A stretch of DNA of 64,000 bases, taken from Amycolatopsis sp. A133. Its GTDB lineage: Bacteria; Actinomycetota; Actinomycetes; Mycobacteriales; Pseudonocardiaceae. Numbering within the stretch: position 1 is the stretch's first letter; each line of letters begins with the position of its first letter. This document shows positions 34,467-43,800 of the stretch, piece after piece. The DNA lies in the NCBI RefSeq assembly GCF_031082405.1, contig NZ_JAVHJU010000069.1, positions 62,001 through 126,000 of the forward strand, in the 5' to 3' direction. The position numbers and the translations under genes are program-made. The notes beneath the pieces are model-generated. The model was not told the origin of the DNA and ran no database searches. It saw only the letters and a program-made list of their open reading frames with translations.

Positions 34467-34499
34467 TCTCGCCCCGGCGCTTCCGGCGCCGGGGCGAGA
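34467..34499. terminator. Convergent terminator, secreted protein / clpP
   Basis: Perfect 14-bp GC stem (34467-34480 / 34486-34499), 5-nt loop, between the convergent stops at 34455 and 34508. Confidence 0.75.
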
Positions 34500-34507
34500 G
34501 CCTGTGG

Positions 34508-35089
34508 TCAGCCGCCGGTGACGATGTGGTCGACGAAGCCGTAGGTGAGGGCTTCGTCGGCGTCGAACCAGCGGTCGCGGTCGGCGTCGGCGGTGATGCG
34601 TTCGACGGTCTGGCCGGTTTGCCGGGAGGTGATTTCGGCGATGCGGCGTTTCATCTTGCCGAAGACTTCGGCCTGGATGGCGATGTCGGTGGCGGCGCCG
34701 CTGATGCCGGCCGATGGCTGGTGCATGACGATCCGGGTGTTGGGCAGCAGGTAGCGCTTGCCGGGGGTGCCGGAGGAGAGCAGGAACTGGCCCATGGAGG
34801 CGACGAAGCCGAGGCCCCAGGTGGAGACGTCGGGTTTGACGAGCTGCATGGTGTCGTAGATGGCCATGCCGGCGGTGACGCTGCCTCCGGGTGAGTTGAT
34901 GTAGAAGGTGATGTCCTTGGCGGGGTCGTCGGCGGCGAGCAGGAGCAGCTGGGCGATGATCCGGTTTGCCACGTCGTCGTTGACTTCGGAGCCGAGGAAG
35001 ACGATGCGGTCGCGCAGGAGCTGTTCGTAGACCGAGTCGGTGGAGGTCTGGCCGGGGGCTTGCAGTTCGGGTAGGGCGAGAAGGGTCAT
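34508..35089 (-). CDS. clpP: ATP-dependent Clp protease proteolytic subunit
   Basis: A 193-residue ClpP with the catalytic triad at canonical positions Ser98 (VASMGQ), His123 (MHQPSAG) and Asp172. It degrades unfolded proteins with a Clp ATPase. The gene stands alone; no clpX or second clpP is beside it, so this is likely one of several paralogues, a pattern known from actinomycetes. ATG 35089 lacks a ribosome site but has a TACCGT box 6 nt upstream, suggesting leaderless mRNA. Confidence 0.93.
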   Translation of the reverse strand: MTLLALPELQAPGQTSTDSVYEQLLRDRIVFLGSEVNDDVANRIIAQLLLLAADDPAKDITFYINSPGGSVTAGMAIYDTMQLVKPDVSTWGLGFVASMGQFLLSSGTPGKRYLLPNTRIVMHQPSAGISGAATDIAIQAEVFGKMKRRIAEITSRQTGQTVERITADADRDRWFDADEALTYGFVDHIVTGG

Positions 35090-35095
35090 GGGGCG

Positions 35096-35101
35096 ACGGT
35101 A
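35096..35101 (-). promoter_or_regulatory. Leaderless-type -10 box (TACCGT)
   Basis: On the minus strand TACCGT ends 6 nt before the clpP ATG. Confidence 0.42.
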
Positions 35102-35165
35102 GGGCCGAAGATCGAGTGCGGGGCGGGAGTTTCGCTGTGAGCGTGCGGTGTTCGCTGAACGTGAA

Positions 35166-35200
35166 AAGGGGCCGCCGTCACGTGGTGACGGCGGCCCCTT
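35166..35200. terminator. Terminator of mdh
   Basis: Perfect 16-bp stem (35166-35181 / 35185-35200) with loop GTG; on the minus strand it is followed by TTTC. Lies 17 nt after the mdh stop. Confidence 0.8.
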
Positions 35201-35216
35201 CTTTTGCCGGGGTGGC

Positions 35217-36203
35217 TCAGATGAGGCCGAGCTTGGCCACGGTGTCGCGCTCTTCGACGAGTTCGGCGACGGAGGCGTCGATGCGGGCGCGGGAGAAGTC
35301 GTCGATCTCGAGGCCCTGGACGATCTCGTACTTGCCGTTCTTGGCGGTGACCGGGAACGAGGAGATGAGGCCCTCGGGGACGCCGTAGGAGCCGTCGGAG
35401 GCGACAGCGGCGGAGGTCCAGTCGCCGGCGGGGGTGCCGTTGACCCAGGTGTGGACGTGGTCGATGGCGGCGGAGGCGGCCGAGGCGGCGGAGGAGAGGC
35501 CGCGGGCTTCGATGATCGCCGCGCCGCGCTTGGCGACGGTGGGGATGAAGTCGTTCTCCAGCCAGGCCTGGTCGACGGCGTCGGTGATGCTCTTGCCGCT
35601 GAATTCGGCGTGCTGGACCGAGGGGTACTGGGTGGCGGAGTGGTTGCCCCAGATGGCGACCTTCTTGAGCTCGGTCACGGGGACGCCGAGCTTCTTGGCG
35701 AGCTGGGCGAGGGCGCGGTTGTGGTCGAGGCGGGTCATCGCGGTGAAGCGCTCGGCGGGTACGTCGGGGGCGTGCGAGCGGGCGATGAGGGCGTTGGTGT
35801 TGGCGGGGTTGCCGACGACGAGGACCTTGATGTCGTCGGCGGCGCCGGCGTTGATGGCCTCGCCCTGCGGTTTGAAGATGCCGCCGTTGGCTTCGAGGAG
35901 GTCGCCGCGCTCCATGCCCTTGCTGCGGGGGCGGGCGCCGACGAGGAGGGCGATGTTGGTGCCTTCGAAGGCCTGCTTGGGGTCGTCGAAGATGTCGGTG
36001 CCGGCCAGGAGGGGGAACGCGCCGTCTTCGAGTTCCATCGCGGTGCCCTCGGCCGCCTTGACCGCCTGCGGGATCTCGAGGAGCCGCAGCTTCACCGGGA
36101 CGTCCTGGCCGAGGAGCTGACCGGACGCGATGCGGAAGAGCAGCGCGTAGCCGATCTGGCCGGCGGCGCCGGTGACGGTCACGTTGACTGGGGCTTGGGT
36201 CAT
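35217..36203 (-). CDS. mdh: Malate dehydrogenase
   Basis: A 328-residue NAD-dependent malate dehydrogenase of the tricarboxylic acid cycle. The nucleotide-binding GAAGQIG motif, VVGNPANTNA, the substrate-binding Arg residues in GARPRSKGM and MTRLDHNRA, and the catalytic His in WGNHSATQ are present. Length and sequence are typical of the actinobacterial cytosolic-type enzyme. ATG 36203 with GGAGAA upstream. A core metabolic gene. Confidence 0.96.
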   Translation of the reverse strand: MTQAPVNVTVTGAAGQIGYALLFRIASGQLLGQDVPVKLRLLEIPQAVKAAEGTAMELEDGAFPLLAGTDIFDDPKQAFEGTNIALLVGARPRSKGMERGDLLEANGGIFKPQGEAINAGAADDIKVLVVGNPANTNALIARSHAPDVPAERFTAMTRLDHNRALAQLAKKLGVPVTELKKVAIWGNHSATQYPSVQHAEFSGKSITDAVDQAWLENDFIPTVAKRGAAIIEARGLSSAASAASAAIDHVHTWVNGTPAGDWTSAAVASDGSYGVPEGLISSFPVTAKNGKYEIVQGLEIDDFSRARIDASVAELVEERDTVAKLGLI

Positions 36204-36289
36204 TGCGGTTCTCCAGCTTGAGACGACTTTGGCTAGTGCGTGTGAGCCTATCCCTCCTGGGCGTTGCCGGTCGGGTGCGTCCGGTCACG

Positions 36290-36335
36290 CTCGTGAGTGG
36301 TAAGGCGGGTTAGAACCCGCCTTACCACTCACGAG
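36290..36335. repeat. 42-nt palindromic element, copy 1
   Basis: A near-perfect hairpin: 22-bp stem (36290-36311 / 36314-36335) with a 2-nt AG loop; left core arm CGTGAGTGGTAAGGCGGGTT. The 42-nt core (36292-36333) is identical to copy 2 at 45515-45556, while the outer pairs differ yet still pair. It contains the stop codon of the MarR gene (36329-36331). It could act as a bidirectional terminator or be a dispersed palindromic repeat. Confidence 0.85.
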
Positions 36336-36763
36336 GCGTCGGTGACGTTGTGGGCGAGGCGGGTGAGCAGGTCGGCGAGCTGGGCGATCTCGGTGTCGGT
36401 GAAGCCGGTTCGCAGGCGGCGGTCGTGGGCGATGGCGGCGGTGGCGAGGCGGTGGAAGAGCTGTTCGCCGTCGTCGGTGAGTTCGACGAGGTGGACGCGG
36501 CGGTTGGCGGGGTCGCGGCGGCGGGTGACGAGTCCGGCGGTTTCCATGCCGTTGAGGTGGTGGGTGAGGGTGGCGCCTTGGATGCCGACGGCGTCGGCGA
36601 GTTCGCGTTGGTTGGCGACGGGGGTGGTTTTGAGGGAGATGAGGATCTGCCAGACGGGTTGGGAGCCGCCGGCGGCGGCGAGGGCGTGGTCGAAGGCGCG
36701 GCCGGCGGTTTTGGCGGTGCGGGCGAGGACGACGCCGATGGGGGCGGTGGTGGGTGGTGGCAC
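36329..36763 (-). CDS. MarR-family transcriptional regulator
   Basis: A 144-residue MarR-type winged-helix regulator (VANQRELADAVGIQGATLTH, then LVTRRRDPANRRVHLVELT). It binds as a dimer. The stop codon lies inside the palindromic element. GTG 36763 has a TAAGGT box 7 nt upstream, suggesting leaderless mRNA. Divergent from a SnoaL-like/VOC pair across a gap with three phased repeats, so those two genes are probably its targets. Confidence 0.9.
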   Translation of the reverse strand: MPPPTTAPIGVVLARTAKTAGRAFDHALAAAGGSQPVWQILISLKTTPVANQRELADAVGIQGATLTHHLNGMETAGLVTRRRDPANRRVHLVELTDDGEQLFHRLATAAIAHDRRLRTGFTDTEIAQLADLLTRLAHNVTDAS

Positions 36764-36770
36764 GGTCGGG

Positions 36771-36776
36771 ACCTTA
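36771..36776 (-). promoter_or_regulatory. Leaderless-type -10 box (TAAGGT)
   Basis: On the minus strand TAAGGT ends 7 nt before GTG 36763 of the MarR gene. Confidence 0.42.
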
Positions 36777-36793
36777 CCGCAGATACCTAGGGG

Positions 36794-36838
36794 TCTAATC
36801 GTTTGACATCTAACGGTTCGACTTCTAACGTTCTCGGC
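36794..36838. promoter_or_regulatory. Three 15-nt phased repeats, MarR operator candidate
   Basis: TCTAAT/TCTAAC starts at 36794, 36809 and 36824, exactly 15 nt apart; the first two units share TCTAA..GTT.GAC. The repeats overlap a good promoter for the downstream genes (TTGACA 36803-36808, 17-nt spacer, TAACGT 36826-36831). Binding here would block that promoter. Confidence 0.55.
36803..36831 (+). promoter_or_regulatory. Sigma-A-like promoter of SnoaL/VOC operon
   Basis: TTGACA (36803-36808), 17-nt spacer, TAACGT (36826-36831). Transcription would begin near 36838, leaving a ~20-nt leader with AAGGAG before ATG 36859. Confidence 0.6.
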
Positions 36839-36858
36839 GTCGACGGAAGGAGAACGTG

Positions 36859-37257
36859 ATGAGCACCGAAGAACAGATCCGCGAGTTCGGCCGGGTGTGG
36901 GCCACGGCGGAGGAACGCGGCGACACCGACGTGCTGGCCGGCCTGGCCGCGGACGGGTTCCGCCTGGTCGGGCCGCTGGGGTTCGTGCTGGACCGCGAGC
37001 AGTGGCTGGCGCGCTACGGCGGCGGCGACCTGGTCACCGAGAAGCTGGCGTGGACCGGGGTCGAGGTCCGGGACTTCGGTTCCGCCGCGATCGCGATCGG
37101 CGTCCACGAGCAGGTCGCGACGCACCGGGGGAACCCGGTGAACGGCCGGTTCCGCGGCACGCACGTGCTGGTCCGCGAAGACGGCCGCTGGCGGCTGGCC
37201 GGCATCCACCTGAGCCCGATCGGCGCCCCGTTCGTCCCCGGCGGTGACGGGCGATGA
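36859..37257 (+). CDS. SnoaL-like / DUF4440 protein
   Basis: A 132-residue NTF2-fold protein with a conical cavity, like DUF4440 and SnoaL-type polyketide cyclases or isomerase-like proteins. Recognisable parts are EEQIREFGRVWATAEERGD and RWRLAGIHLSPI. No catalytic triad can be named. ATG 36859 is preferred over GTG 36856 by spacing from AAGGAG. The stop overlaps the next ATG (ATGA). Confidence 0.8.
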   Translation: MSTEEQIREFGRVWATAEERGDTDVLAGLAADGFRLVGPLGFVLDREQWLARYGGGDLVTEKLAWTGVEVRDFGSAAIAIGVHEQVATHRGNPVNGRFRGTHVLVREDGRWRLAGIHLSPIGAPFVPGGDGR

Positions 37258-37619
37258 GCGTTGAGCTGAACCACACGATCGTGTGCGCCACCGACCGCGA
37301 GGCGTCGGCGGAGTTCCTGGCCGGGATCCTGGGGCTGCGGACCGGACCGGTCGCCGGGCCCTTCGTGCCCGTCCGGCTCGCGAACGGCGTCACGCTGGAC
37401 TACCTGCAGGTGGACCGGGTCACGAGCCAGCACTACGCGTTCCTGGTCGGTGACGACGACTTCGACGCCGCGATGGCGCGGATCGAAGCGGCAGGCGTCG
37501 CGTATTGGGCGGACCCGTTCCACGAGCGGCCGGGCGAGGTCAACAACCTCAATGGCGGCCGCGGGGTCTACTTCGCGGATCCGGACGGTCACAACCTCGA
37601 ACTGCTGACGAGGGGGTAG
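37254..37619 (+). CDS. VOC (glyoxalase/bleomycin resistance-like) protein
   Basis: A 121-residue vicinal oxygen chelate protein. Two beta-alpha-beta-beta-beta modules are visible, with metal-site candidates His7 (LNHTIV), His (SQHYAFLV) and the terminal DPDGHNLELL Glu. It might be a glyoxalase, dioxygenase or binding protein. Translationally coupled to the SnoaL-like gene and probably MarR-controlled. Confidence 0.85.
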   Translation: MSVELNHTIVCATDREASAEFLAGILGLRTGPVAGPFVPVRLANGVTLDYLQVDRVTSQHYAFLVGDDDFDAAMARIEAAGVAYWADPFHERPGEVNNLNGGRGVYFADPDGHNLELLTRG

Positions 37620-38095
37620 CGGGGCGGCTGGGCATCGGGGTCGCCGGCCGCCTGCTGCGGGCCGACCCGCGCAGTACCGCGGCTTCGGCGACCGTCCGAT
37701 CGGGGATCCGCGGCCGGTGCGGCAGCCCGAAGACGGCGCTCCTCGCGCGGCACTGTGAGGAGTTCGCCGGGTGGGCATCGATCACGGCTGGTCTGCGGTC
37801 GCCGTCGGGGTCCGGACGCTGGGACGGGCCACCGGGGCTCCTGGGGCGGGGCCGGACGACGCGGGGGTGATCGTTGCCGGCGGCCGGGGGACCGGCGGCG
37901 CGAAATCGTTTTCCCTCTCCCTTTATTCGCGTTCCCCGGAATGCGGGGGTTCGAAAATTGTCGAAACGTGAGCAATGTCGTGTGGTGGGACGGCTACGGC
38001 GCGTTGCTCCGTTCAGCGGGGTTTGCTTCCATGATCCTTTCGCTACCATGGTCGGCGCCCCCGTACCCAATTCGAATGTATTGGGAAGGATTCCG
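37620..38095. other. 476-nt stretch without a supported gene
   Basis: Open frames on both strands here do not match any family I know and have no ribosome sites. The first 300 nt are GC-rich; the rest, nearer 38095, is AT-richer and probably holds the promoter of the DUF4360 gene. Confidence 0.5.
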
Positions 38096-38725
38096 ATGCT
38101 GTCTGCGGTCGTTGCTGCCGTAATGACGCTGTCCTCAGTGGTCACCCCGCATTCGTGGAACACTCCTCCGCCCCCCGACAAAATCGTCATCGACGTGGTC
38201 AACGCCATCGGCACCGGCTGTCCGCCCAATACGTCGGCGGTCGCGGTTTCGCAGGACAACACGGCGTTCACGGTGACCTACAGCGCCTACACGGCGTTGG
38301 TGGGGGTGGGGGCCGGCCCGCTGGACGCCAGGAAGAACTGCCAGATCGGCCTGCGGGTGCACGTGCCGCAGGGCTTCACCTACGGAATCGCGCAGGCCGA
38401 CTACCGCGGGTTCGCGCACCTGGAAAAGGGCGCGACCGGCCTGGAAAGAGCGAACTACTATTTCCAGGGCAATTCGCCGACGGCGTACATGCAGCATCCG
38501 CTGACCGGTCCGTTCGAGGACGACTGGCATTTCACCGATTCGACGGAGGTCGGGGCCATCGTCTTCAAGCCGTGCGGCGAGGAACGCAACCTGAACATCA
38601 ACACGGAATTGCGGGCCGCGGCCGGGACGTCGGATCCGAAGAAGACGACGAGCTACGTCACGATGGACTCGACCGACGGCAGCATCACCACGGTGTACCA
38701 CTTCGCGTGGCTCACCTGTCCGTGA
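38096..38725 (+). CDS. Secreted DUF4360 protein
   Basis: A 209-residue secreted protein of the DUF4360 family. A short signal peptide (LSAVVAAVMTLSSVV) is followed by GCPPNTSAVAVSQDNTAFTV, VHVPQGFTYGIAQADYRGF and CGEERNLNINTELR, all characteristic of the family. ATG 38096 follows GGGAAGGA. Function is unknown; related fungal proteins are extracellular. Confidence 0.9.
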   Translation: MLSAVVAAVMTLSSVVTPHSWNTPPPPDKIVIDVVNAIGTGCPPNTSAVAVSQDNTAFTVTYSAYTALVGVGAGPLDARKNCQIGLRVHVPQGFTYGIAQADYRGFAHLEKGATGLERANYYFQGNSPTAYMQHPLTGPFEDDWHFTDSTEVGAIVFKPCGEERNLNINTELRAAAGTSDPKKTTSYVTMDSTDGSITTVYHFAWLTCP

Positions 38726-38747
38726 TCGGCTCCGGGTGACCGGAGGC

Positions 38748-40874
38748 TCAGAGGGGCGGCGTGGCGGGAAGCCGCGCCGCCCCGGCCGGCCGGGGCGGCG
38801 CCTGGGCCCGCGGATCGGTGGCTTCGACGCCGAAGACGCGGCCGAGGGAGACGAGGGCCTCGTCGAGGTGGCTGAGGCTGGAGAGGACGGCCCGGGTCTC
38901 GGCCGCGTCGACGCGGTCGGAGACGGGGGTGCCGTCGTCGCGCACGAGCGTGCCGGGTGTGGGGCCACCCGGGGCGTTCAGTGCTTTGCGGAGGACGTCG
39001 ATGTTGGCCAGCAGCCGCCCGGTGAACCTGCGGAGCCGGTCGGCGTCGGTGCCGGTGAGCTGGCCGGGCTGGGCGCGGGCGGCGACGTGCCGGGCCCGGA
39101 AGGCGATGGTTTCCAGCGTGGTGAGCACGTGCCAGCCGTAGTCGCGGCGGGCGCTGCGGAGGTTCACCGGGTGGGTCAGCGGTTCGATGGTGGTGCGGAC
39201 CTGTTCGACGCTGCGGTCGAGGTCGCGGGAGAGTTCGATGATGTTGACGTTCTCCTCGCCGGCGAGCAGGCCGCGGGTGTGCTCGAGGAACTCTTCGAGT
39301 TCGTCGAGCACGGCGGCGATGTCGTCGAGCATGACCGAGCGGGTGCGGACCGGGACGATGACGACCGCGGCGAGGATGCCGGCCGCGGCGCCGACGGCGG
39401 TTTCGGCGACGCGGATCCAGAGCACCTCGAGGCTGAACGTGCCGAGCAGGCTGTAGAGCAGGCCGAGCATGCTGGTGACGAAGAACGCCATCACCACCTG
39501 GGAGACCCGGGCGGTGTAGACCATGCCGAAGACGCAGACCAGGATCAGCGCGAGCGTGGCGGCGGTGTTGCCGCCGACCAGCAGCGCGAGCAGGACGCCG
39601 CCGACGATGCCGATCAGGGTGCCGCCGAGGCGGCGGACGCCTTTGACGAAGGTGGCACCGGCGCTGGAGGCGCCGATGAACACGACGAAGACGGTGAGCA
39701 CGGCCCAGTACCAGCGCTGGTGGGAGACGAGTTCGCCGCCGAGCACCGCGAGCCCGCCGCCGACGACGGCCTGGATGGCGCTGCGGGTCCGGTTGTCGTA
39801 GGCGAACTTCGGCGTCGGCTCGGCCTCGTCCTCTTCGAGTGGGTCCTCGGTGTACTCCGGCGCGGCGGCGCGCTGGGCGCGGTCGTCGGCCAGCGCCAGC
39901 TCGGCCAGTGCCTTGCGAACGCCGTCGCCCGGGGCGGCGTGTTCGCCGATCCGGCTGCCTTCGACGAGCATCCGGCTGTATTCGCCGGTCTCGCTGATCA
40001 GCGGCAGCTCCCGCGGGTCGCGTTCCATCAGGGCGCGGAAGCGGGCGAGGCGGGCGATGAGGTCGTCGCGGACCTCGGCGGTGAGTTCGTCGGAGCAGGT
40101 GCGCTGGACGGTGATCGCCAGCCAGCCGACGGCGAGTTCGACTTCGATGGCGCGGCGGCGCAGCACGTCGGCGGCGCGGGCGTCGACGACGTCGGGGGCG
40201 GCGTCTTCGATGAGCAGGACGCATTCGTGCAGCCGAGCCAATGCCGTGCGCAGCTGCTTGCGGGTCCGTTCGCTGCCGTTCACCGCGAGGTAGGCCTCGG
40301 TGGCGCGGACGACGGCGCCGAGGCGGGCCCGGAAGGCGCGGCGCACGCGCAGGAACTCGGCGGCGGCGTTGTGCCGCAACAGGACGAACCGGACGACGGC
40401 GTTGGCGAGGACGCCGACGCCGAGGGCCATCAGCAGCTGCGGGACCTGCTTGACGTGGGCCTGCAGGAACATGGGGAAGAAGAACAGGAAGAAGGCGATC
40501 GAGCCGAGCGCGGTGCCGCGGGCGCCGAAGCGCTGGGCGTAGACGGCGACGAAGATGAGCAGGACGAACACGATGCTGTCCAGCGGCGCCACGGCCGAGC
40601 CGAGGCTGGCGACGGTGATCGACGCGGCTCCGGTGAGGAAGGCCAGGCCCAGGGTGACGGCCTGGCCGCCCGGGGTGGGGTCGTTGACGGTGAACGCGGT
40701 CATCATGGCGGCGATGGCGCCGACGAGGGTGACGGTGAGCGGGACGTGCGCGGGCAGCAGCGCGGCCACGGCGAGCACGATGCCGAGCACGGCGGAGCCG
40801 GCCAGCCGCAGCCGGACCAGGCCGGGGTCGGCCGCCGCGAACCGGTCGAGGGCGGCGGTGCGGAAGTGGTTCAT
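38748..40874 (-). CDS. FUSC-family membrane protein (YccS/aromatic-acid-exporter-like)
   Basis: A 708-residue fusaric acid resistance-type (FUSC) protein with two clusters of about six membrane spans (roughly 20-170 and 385-545), separated by a long cytosolic region; a cytosolic C-terminal domain follows. Family members export aromatic acids or organic compounds. ATG 40874 overlaps the stop of the upstream GH92 gene (ATGA), so both are made from one message. The C-terminal tail is Pro/Ala/Arg-rich. Confidence 0.87.
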   Translation of the reverse strand: MNHFRTAALDRFAAADPGLVRLRLAGSAVLGIVLAVAALLPAHVPLTVTLVGAIAAMMTAFTVNDPTPGGQAVTLGLAFLTGAASITVASLGSAVAPLDSIVFVLLIFVAVYAQRFGARGTALGSIAFFLFFFPMFLQAHVKQVPQLLMALGVGVLANAVVRFVLLRHNAAAEFLRVRRAFRARLGAVVRATEAYLAVNGSERTRKQLRTALARLHECVLLIEDAAPDVVDARAADVLRRRAIEVELAVGWLAITVQRTCSDELTAEVRDDLIARLARFRALMERDPRELPLISETGEYSRMLVEGSRIGEHAAPGDGVRKALAELALADDRAQRAAAPEYTEDPLEEDEAEPTPKFAYDNRTRSAIQAVVGGGLAVLGGELVSHQRWYWAVLTVFVVFIGASSAGATFVKGVRRLGGTLIGIVGGVLLALLVGGNTAATLALILVCVFGMVYTARVSQVVMAFFVTSMLGLLYSLLGTFSLEVLWIRVAETAVGAAAGILAAVVIVPVRTRSVMLDDIAAVLDELEEFLEHTRGLLAGEENVNIIELSRDLDRSVEQVRTTIEPLTHPVNLRSARRDYGWHVLTTLETIAFRARHVAARAQPGQLTGTDADRLRRFTGRLLANIDVLRKALNAPGGPTPGTLVRDDGTPVSDRVDAAETRAVLSSLSHLDEALVSLGRVFGVEATDPRAQAPPRPAGAARLPATPPL

Positions 40875-43800
40875 CGGGCGAGGAGCTCCCACTGGGCGAG
40901 GGTGGCGCGGCGGCCGCGGGTGGCGGTGATCCGCAGCCGGTAGCGGGCGTGTGCGGCGGGGGTGGCGAGGGCGAACGGGCGGGTTTGGCAGCGCCAGCGG
41001 AACAGCTCGCCGTCGCGTTCGTCGAGGGTGGTCCATTCGACGCCGTCGTCGGAGCCTTCCAGCACCCACGCGCTGGCGTCGCCGCCGCGGGCGCCGGAGG
41101 TCAAGGTGTACAGGGTGACTTCGCGGGGTTCGCCGGTGACGGTGAATTCGATCGCCGGGGTGGCGCTGCGGAAGGTGACCTGGGTGCGGGTGGTGTTGTC
41201 GAAGAGCGCGCCGACGCGTGCGCCGTCGGAGCTGGTCGCGGTGCCGGTCAGGTCGGTGACCGGGGCCGGGTGCCCGGCGGGCGGCGGCGGGGCGCCCCAG
41301 CCGGTGGGTTCGGTTGCCAGGTCGAAGACGAGCTCGGCGCCGCGCGCGAGGGTGGCGTGGGCGATCGAGGTGCTCTCGTGGGGTTCGCCGTCGACGGTGA
41401 GCCCGCGGACGTAGACCGTTTCGCCGGTGTTGCCGGGGGCGTGGACGACCAGCTTCTTGCCCCCGCCGAGGTGCACGGTCGCCTTTTCGAACAGCGGTGA
41501 GCCGATGGCGTAGCGCGGGCTGCCGACGGCCAGCGGGTAGAAACCCAGCGCGCTGAAGACGTACCAGGCCGACATCTCGCCGTTGTCCTCGTCGCCGGGG
41601 TAGCCCTGCCCGATTTCGCTGCCCCGGTAGAGCCGCCGCAGCACCTCCCGCACGACGGCCTGGGTCTTCGCGGGCGCGCCGGCGAGGTTGTAGACGTAGG
41701 GGATGTGGTGTGACGGCTGGTTGGAGTGGCCGTACTGGCCCAGCCGGACGTCGCGGGCCTCGGTCATCTCGTGGATCAGGCCGCCGTACGCGCCGGGGCG
41801 GCGGCCGGTCTCCGGGGTGGCGAAGAAGGTGTCGAGCTTGGCTTCGAGACCGGCGGTGCCGCCGTGGAGGGCGGCGAGGCCGGGCCCGTCGTGCGGCGCG
41901 GTGAAGGCGGTGTTCCAGGCGTTGGTCTCGACGAAGTCGCCGCCCCAGGCGGCCGGGTCGTAGCCTTCGGGGGCGAACTTGCGGCGGCCGTCGCGGTGGC
42001 GGCCCTGGAAGAAGCCGATCGCCGGGTCGAAGTGGTGGACGTAGTGCTTCGCGCGCTCGCGGAAGTAGGCGGCGTAGTCGGCATACATCCGGGCCCGCGC
42101 CCCCGAGCTTTCACGTGAAAGCTCCGCCGAGAGGTTGGCCAGGCCGAAGTCGTTGATGCACCCCTCCAGGGCCCAGGACAGTCCTTCGTGGACCGATACC
42201 GGGGTGTAGTGCAGGAAGATCGACTCTTCGAGGCCCTTGCGGCCGACCGCGCGGCGCGGCGGGGTGACGGTGGCGTTCTTCAGCCCGGCGTCGAAGGCGG
42301 CCTCGACGTCGAAGTCGCGGACGCCCTTGAGGTAGGCGTCGGCGAAGGCGACGTCGGAGCTGGTGCCGGTCATCAGGTCGGCGTAGCCGGGGGAGGACCA
42401 GCGGGCGATCCAGCCGCCTTCGCGGTACTGCTGGACGAACCCGTCGATCATCCGGCCGCAGCGTTCCGGGGTGAGCAGCGCGTACGCGGGCCAGGTGGTG
42501 CGGTAGGTGTCCCAGAAGCCGTTGTTGACGTACAGCTCGCCGTCGACGACCTTCGCGCCGGTGCGCCGGCGGGTGCTCGGCCACCACCGGCGCACGACCG
42601 GGCTGGCGTGCCGGATCCCCTTCGGCGTGTTCTCGTGCGCGACGTTCGGGTACAGGAACAGCCGGTAGAGGTTGGAGTACAGCGTGGTCCGCTGGTCTTC
42701 GGTGGCGCCTTCGACCTCGACGCGGCCGAGCTCCTCCTGCCACCGCCGCCTGGCCTGCGCCTTCACCTGCTCGAACGTCGTCCCGGCCGGGATCTCCAGC
42801 TCCAGGTTGCGCTTGGCCTGGGCCAGGCTGATCAGCGACGTCGCGATCCGCAGCGTGACGTCGGGACCGTCGAACTCGAAGTAGCCCGAGACCCGCCGCC
42901 ACGGCGGGAAGCGGACCTTGGCGCCGCGGGTGGCCGGGGCGTCGGTCACGGCGTAGACGAACATCCGGCGCGCCCCGGCGGACAGCCGGCTGCGGACTCC
43001 GGTGTACCCGGTGATCACCCCGGTGTCGGCGTTCAAGCGGAGGCGGCCGCGGTTGCGGACGTTGTCGAACAGCAGCCAGCCGTGCTTGTCCGGGAAGGTG
43101 AACCGCATGATCGCCGCGTGCGACGTGGGCGCGAGGTCGGCGGTCATCCCGTTGGCGAACCGGACGCCGTAGTGGTGCGGCGAATCGGTCTCGTCGTCGT
43201 GGGAGAAGGCCAGTGCGCGCTTGCGGCGGTCGGGCTCGACCGGGCCGGTGCCGGGCATGACGTGGAAGGTGTGCCGGTCGCCCATCCACGGGCTCGGCTG
43301 GTGGGACAGCGCGAAGGCCTGCAGCGCGGGACGGTTCCGGGCGTCGTTGTGGCGGTGGTAGGAGTAGAGCCAGTTGGTCACGCCGGCGTCGGTGACGGGG
43401 GTCCAGAAGTTGAATCCGTGCGGCACCGCGGTGGCCGGGAAGTTGTTGCCCCGGGAGAAGTCGCCGCTGGAGTGCGTGCCGCGGGTCGTGCGGACGCAGT
43501 CGATCGCGTCGCGCGGCGGCTCGGGGCGTTCGGCGACGCGGACGTCGTCGAGCCAGCCGGTGATCTCCCCGGGCGCGTCGGTGCGCAGCACGAGCCGGCT
43601 GATCCGGCGCCCGGCGAAGGCCCCCAGCGGGCGGCGGACGAGGTTCCACTGGTCCACCCACAGCGTCTTGTCGTCTTCCGGGTCGAACCCGGCGGAGGTG
43701 CCGTCGGCGAACTCGACGTCGAGGCTGACGCGGGTGGCGTGGTAGGCGGGGATCTCGCCGTCGGCCACCGGGAAGACCACATAGGACAGCTCGGTGCGCC

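Noticed and set aside
36297..36806. Plus-strand frame beginning in the palindrome and running antisense to marR
   Set aside because: The same initial peptide appears at the other palindrome copy simply because the repeat is identical; no homology or ribosome site.
37549..38271. Possible minus-strand gene between the VOC and DUF4360 genes
   Set aside because: Overlaps the DUF4360 start and VOC end, has Arg/Pro-rich shadow composition and no ribosome site.
38748..41069. Longer start for the FUSC gene
   Set aside because: The added 65 residues are out-of-frame GH92 sequence; ATG 40874 overlaps the GH92 stop in the usual ATGA manner.
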